Origin: Paenibacillus_I sp035510375
GTDB taxonomy: Bacteria > Bacillota > Bacilli > Paenibacillales > Paenibacillaceae
DNA length: 64,000 nt
Strand: one strand, 5' to 3'
Assembly: GCF_035510375.1 (NCBI RefSeq)
Contig: NZ_DATKHG010000023.1
This document shows, one piece after another, positions 63,158 through 64,000 of the stretch. The notes under the pieces were generated by a model that made no database searches, was not told where the DNA came from, and saw nothing but the letters and a program-made list of their open reading frames with translations. The position numbers were made by a program, and so were the translations under genes. Position 1 is the first letter of the stretch. Every line of letters begins with the position of its first letter.

Positions 63158-63186
63158 GTTCGCTGTAAAGAGAGGAGGACGAGCGC

Positions 63187-63588
63187 ATGAGCCATTCCGT
63201 GCGAACGATGATCGACATGAGCTTTGCTTGTCTCGTTTTTGTGATGGCGGCCACGGTCGGGTTGCTGCTGTTTCAAAGCGGCGCGGCTGTGCTGGAGACG
63301 ACTTATGTGTCGGGAAAAGCGCAGGATCGCAGCGTAAAACCGACGCTTTCCCCGATAGCCGGAGACGGCAGCGTGTCCGGTGCGGAAGTTTTGCAGACGA
63401 TCGCCCATATCGCGGATATCGGAACGGAGATCGCAGTAGATGGGGTCAACTATGCCCCGACAATGGAACGGGAAGAAATCGCTGCTTCAGCTGTTCGAGT
63501 GAATGGCCGCTTTACTCCTGTGTATGAACGCGGTCGGGATGGGCAGTTGCAGCGAATCGTCTTTGTATCGCGCGGAGGTGTGCGATGA
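63187..63588 (+). CDS. Pilin-like small membrane protein 2
   Basis: A 133-residue protein with one N-terminal hydrophobic helix (about 10-31, CLVFVMAATVGLLLF) and a soluble part (SGAEVLQTIAHIADIGTEIA) resembling the first pilin-like protein in its S-G-x-E/Q-V pattern. AGAGAGGAG precedes ATG. It overlaps the next gene by four bases. Confidence 0.7.
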   Translation: MSHSVRTMIDMSFACLVFVMAATVGLLLFQSGAAVLETTYVSGKAQDRSVKPTLSPIAGDGSVSGAEVLQTIAHIADIGTEIAVDGVNYAPTMEREEIAASAVRVNGRFTPVYERGRDGQLQRIVFVSRGGVR

Positions 63589-64000
63589 ATAGTTTTTCCA
63601 AGGTATTTGCCATTCTTATTTCCATTTTGCTTTTGTACGTCTTCCCGATTTCTGCCACGTTCAACCAGCAGGATGACGTATCGGAGCTGGTTGCGCTGCG
63701 GGCAACGACTTCGTTTGTCGATGCGGTCAGGGACAAGGGATTCATTACCCCGACCATGTATAACGACTTCTTGCAAGCGATACATGCGACGGGCAATACG
63801 TTTGATGTGCAGATGGAACACGGGCAAAAGCGTTACATTCCGGTGTATGACGATCCGGCGCGTCCGGATACGTTTCGGAACGATTACACTGTTCAATATG
63901 ATAAGTTTTACAACGCACAAATTTTGCCGGTGCTGTTCCCGGACAGCGCTGCGGGCAAGGACGATCCGAAACGCCGCTACAAGTTGCAGGCGGGCGATAC
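63585..64000 (+). CDS. Pilin-like or surface protein 3, cut by the window end
   Basis: The first 138 residues are visible. A hydrophobic N-terminal segment (MNSFSKVFAILISILLLYVF) is followed by QQDDVSELVALRATTSFVDA and a soluble region. The ATGA overlap with the previous gene and the same layout suggest a minor pilin or TadE/TadF-like subunit, with the rest beyond 64000. Confidence 0.65.
   Translation, partial: MNSFSKVFAILISILLLYVFPISATFNQQDDVSELVALRATTSFVDAVRDKGFITPTMYNDFLQAIHATGNTFDVQMEHGQKRYIPVYDDPARPDTFRNDYTVQYDKFYNAQILPVLFPDSAAGKDDPKRRYKLQAGD

Larger units (their letters stand above)
38891..64000 (+). mobile_element. Part of an integrative conjugative element with T4SS and Tad-type pilus genes
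   Basis: All genes run the same way with overlaps or short gaps. Together they encode VirD4-like, TcpC, TcpE, VirB4, VirB6 and VirB1-like proteins, a replication-relaxation protein, two orphan methyltransferases, many tiny proteins and a Tad pilus set. This gene set is typical of conjugative elements of Bacillota, apart from the pilus part. No relaxase, integrase or ends are in the window, so it could equally be an integrated plasmid, and the right limit lies beyond 64000. Confidence 0.75.

Overview
The window looks like a spore-forming, high-GC Bacillota of the Paenibacillus/Cohnella type. It carries lipoprotein-dependent CUT1 sugar ABC transporters paired with YesM/YesN two-component systems, the sporulation trio prkA-yhbH-spoVR, strong AGGAGG ribosome binding sites and frequent TTG/GTG starts. 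This placement is inferred from gene content only; no rRNA or tRNA is visible.

Region 1 (1-17.6 kb) holds carbohydrate uptake and sensing, all on the + strand. A decayed fragment (308-2198) of a kinase/regulator/permease set is followed by a complete operon: lipoprotein, two permeases, an ADP-ribosylglycohydrolase-type enzyme, a YesN-like regulator and a YesM-like kinase with a frameshifted tail. A second set follows: kinase, regulator, lipoprotein, two permeases. The fragment at the left edge is a direct duplicate of this second set that lost about 340 bp and about 4.5 kb, both losses causing frameshifts. A near-perfect CcpA cre box precedes the first lipoprotein.

Region 2 (17.6-27.8 kb) starts with a hypothetical Ala/Glu/Pro-rich protein and an intergenic stretch with four regularly spaced repeats. 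Next is a C4-dicarboxylate module: DctA-type symporter and DctP/DctB-type binding protein on the - strand, divergent from a DctS/DctR two-component system and an ACT-domain malic enzyme. It would sense, import and decarboxylate malate-type acids. A CBO0543-like membrane protein and a lipoprotein/matrixin-type secreted protease pair follow; the protease appears to start at ATT.

Region 3 (28-38.5 kb) has prkA-yhbH-spoVR, then a scrapyard: a frameshifted antitoxin/PIN toxin pair, the tail of an IS200-type tnpA coupled to the head of a tnpB, an ISL3-family insertion sequence, a P-type metal ATPase missing its N terminus at the IS right end, and an ABC exporter.

Region 4 (38.9 kb to the window end) is a continuous + strand block that reads as part of an integrative conjugative element. 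It has a VirD4-like coupling ATPase, a replication-relaxation protein, TcpC (VirB8-like), a small membrane protein, TcpE (VirB3-like), VirB4, VirB6-like and VirB1-like/M23 proteins. Two orphan DNA methyltransferases (C5 and N6-adenine) and many sub-100-residue proteins come next. A complete-looking Tad-type pilus cassette follows: TadZ-like, CpaB-like SAF protein, two degenerate MinD-like proteins, a TadA ATPase, a single fused TadB/TadC-like protein and three small pilin-like proteins, the last cut by the window end. A type IV secretion conjugation apparatus co-encoded with a Tad pilus on one Gram-positive element is the most interesting feature here. No relaxase, integrase or attachment site is visible inside the window.
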